Origin: an uncultured Pseudomonadota bacterium
GTDB taxonomy: Bacteria > Pseudomonadota > Gammaproteobacteria > Methylococcales > Methylomonadaceae
DNA: 64,000 nucleotides
Assembly: GCA_903889445.1 (NCBI GenBank)
Contig: CAISXF010000096.1
Span: 32,797-96,796 of the forward strand
Reading direction: 5' to 3'
Made by a program: the position numbers and the translations under genes
Notes under the pieces: model-generated
Databases searched by the model: none
Seen by the model: the letters and a program-made list of their open reading frames with translations, nothing else
Told to the model about the DNA's origin: nothing
Shown here: in pieces, positions 63,488 through 64,000 of the stretch
How positions within the stretch are numbered: position 1 is the first letter of the stretch
How the letters are laid out: every line of letters starts with the position of its first letter

Positions 63488-63829
63488 TTATTCTTCGTTG
63501 AAACGCATCAATAAAATTATGGAACAACAACCTAATGCAACCCCCGCCATCTCTCTAAAATACAATTTTTCTTTAAAGACAAAGACACCCAATAAACAGG
63601 TGAAACCAATAACGCCTAAAGCGTGAAATACACTTAAAGTGACTAATTTAAATTCTCGCATCAAAAAAAACCAGCCAATTGCAGTTACTCCATATAAAAA
63701 ACCGCCAAATAACAGTTCTATCCAACCAGAAAAATTGGGTTTCAGGGAAGCCAATTTTATATAGTAATCGGCAAGTAGCGATAAACCTTCAAGAAGTACA
63801 AAACTGCTAAAAATTAACCAGTTAACCAT
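63488..63829 (-). CDS. Small EamA/SMR-type membrane transporter
   Basis: 113 residues, four hydrophobic helices (MVNWLIFSSFVLLEGLSLLA; IELLFGGFLYGVTAIGWFFL; LSVFHALGVIGFTCLLGVFV; MAGVALGCCSIILLMRF), with the ALGVIGFTCLLGVFVFKEKL element of half-size drug/metabolite transporters. It probably works as a dimer in the inner membrane. Substrate unknown. Confidence 0.65.
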   Translation of the reverse strand: MVNWLIFSSFVLLEGLSLLADYYIKLASLKPNFSGWIELLFGGFLYGVTAIGWFFLMREFKLVTLSVFHALGVIGFTCLLGVFVFKEKLYFREMAGVALGCCSIILLMRFNEE

Positions 63830-63882
63830 CGTTAATAATTAGCGAGCATTTCCAAGAATTCTTTATTTCCATGTGAAAGGTT

Positions 63883-64000
63883 AAAACCACCAGCTTTAGC
63901 TGGTCAGATTTCATCATCAAATTGTACTAAAATGACCAATTTTAGGGATCAATTATGGATTATCGCTACGGTAGCCATACCGTTTTTAAAATTGAGTATC
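63883..64000 (+). mobile_element. IS200/IS605-family element, left end (truncated by window)
   Basis: Left-end hairpin ACCAGC (63889) with GCTGGT (63899-63904) and loop TTTA, the form recognised by Y1 transposases, followed by the tnpA start at 63955. The right end is outside the window. Confidence 0.8.
63955..64000 (+). CDS. tnpA: IS200-type Y1 transposase TnpA, first 15 residues
   Basis: MDYRYGSHTVFKIEY is the characteristic start of IS200/IS605 TnpA (…H.VF.I.YH.VWVTKYR). AGGGA lies nine bases before the ATG. TnpA moves single-stranded DNA using a tyrosine and an HUH motif, which lie beyond the window. It could also mobilise the orphan element at 31370 if the ends match. Confidence 0.8.
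   Translation, partial: MDYRYGSHTVFKIEY

Overview
The window reads as chromosome of an AT-rich gammaproteobacterium with tetrahydromethanopterin-linked C1 metabolism, most likely a methanotroph or methylotroph (Methylococcales or a Beggiatoa-like relative). The C1 evidence is four families tied to H4MPT or methanofuran-type cofactors: MfnB, DUF447, a DUF6513 dihydropteroate-synthase-like protein and an AfpA/DmrB-type flavoprotein. Gammaproteobacterial context comes from efp/epmA/epmB, pheST-ihfA-merR, mreBCD-mrdA-rodA, slyX, aat and a probable gnnA-gnnB lipid A pair. No species can be named from sequence alone.

Layout. 1-364: 5' part of pepA. 365-6357: an accessory hotspot holding broken toxin-antitoxin and methyltransferase pieces, a J-domain protein, a frameshifted DUF4160/DUF2442 pair, a PARIS-like ATPase plus DUF4435 defence pair and a secreted DUF1566 protein; pieces of the neighbouring oxidoreductase gene recur between these units. 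6358-10017: a 1219-residue FAD/Fe-S oxidoreductase. 10304-15108: epmA, efp and epmB, split by two DUF4160/DUF2442 pairs and a T1SS-type protein, each preceded by the same repeat. 15177-19034: small metabolic genes, an IS982 remnant and a LamG protein with a phase-variable tetranucleotide tract. 19171-26259: pheST-ihfA-merR, hisBH, mepA, a LysR regulator. 26409-32895: a 1576-residue S-layer/RTX-like protein, an orphan IS605-type structured RNA and a trypsin-Calx-beta protease. 32917-43827: a small envelope operon with slyX, ubiD, then rodA, mrdA and mreDCB interrupted by a hendecad-repeat GGDEF protein and by an XRE/antitoxin-remnant cassette. 43959-48726: gatC without gatA, two tRNAs, a DksA-like protein, trxB, aat, gnnA, gnnB. 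48723-63319: C1-cofactor and methyl-cycle genes (mfnB, DUF447, DUF6513, afpA, ahcY, metK) broken up by a large Ig/RTX adhesin, an Rpn nuclease and a RepL / MmeI-like / Bro-N-nuclease cluster with three 21-bp iteron-like repeats. The window ends inside an IS200-type tnpA.

How it fits together. The housekeeping genes are ordinary, but the gaps between them repeatedly carry defence, toxin-antitoxin and surface-protein cassettes whose edges show duplicated gene ends or duplicated upstream elements, so cassettes seem to be added one after another at fixed spots. The most noteworthy items are the nested gene-end duplications around the PARIS-like pair, the 24-copy tetranucleotide tract that would switch the LamG protein, the RepL-iteron-MmeI module, the orphan omega-RNA-like element and the repeated upstream element shared by four cassettes.
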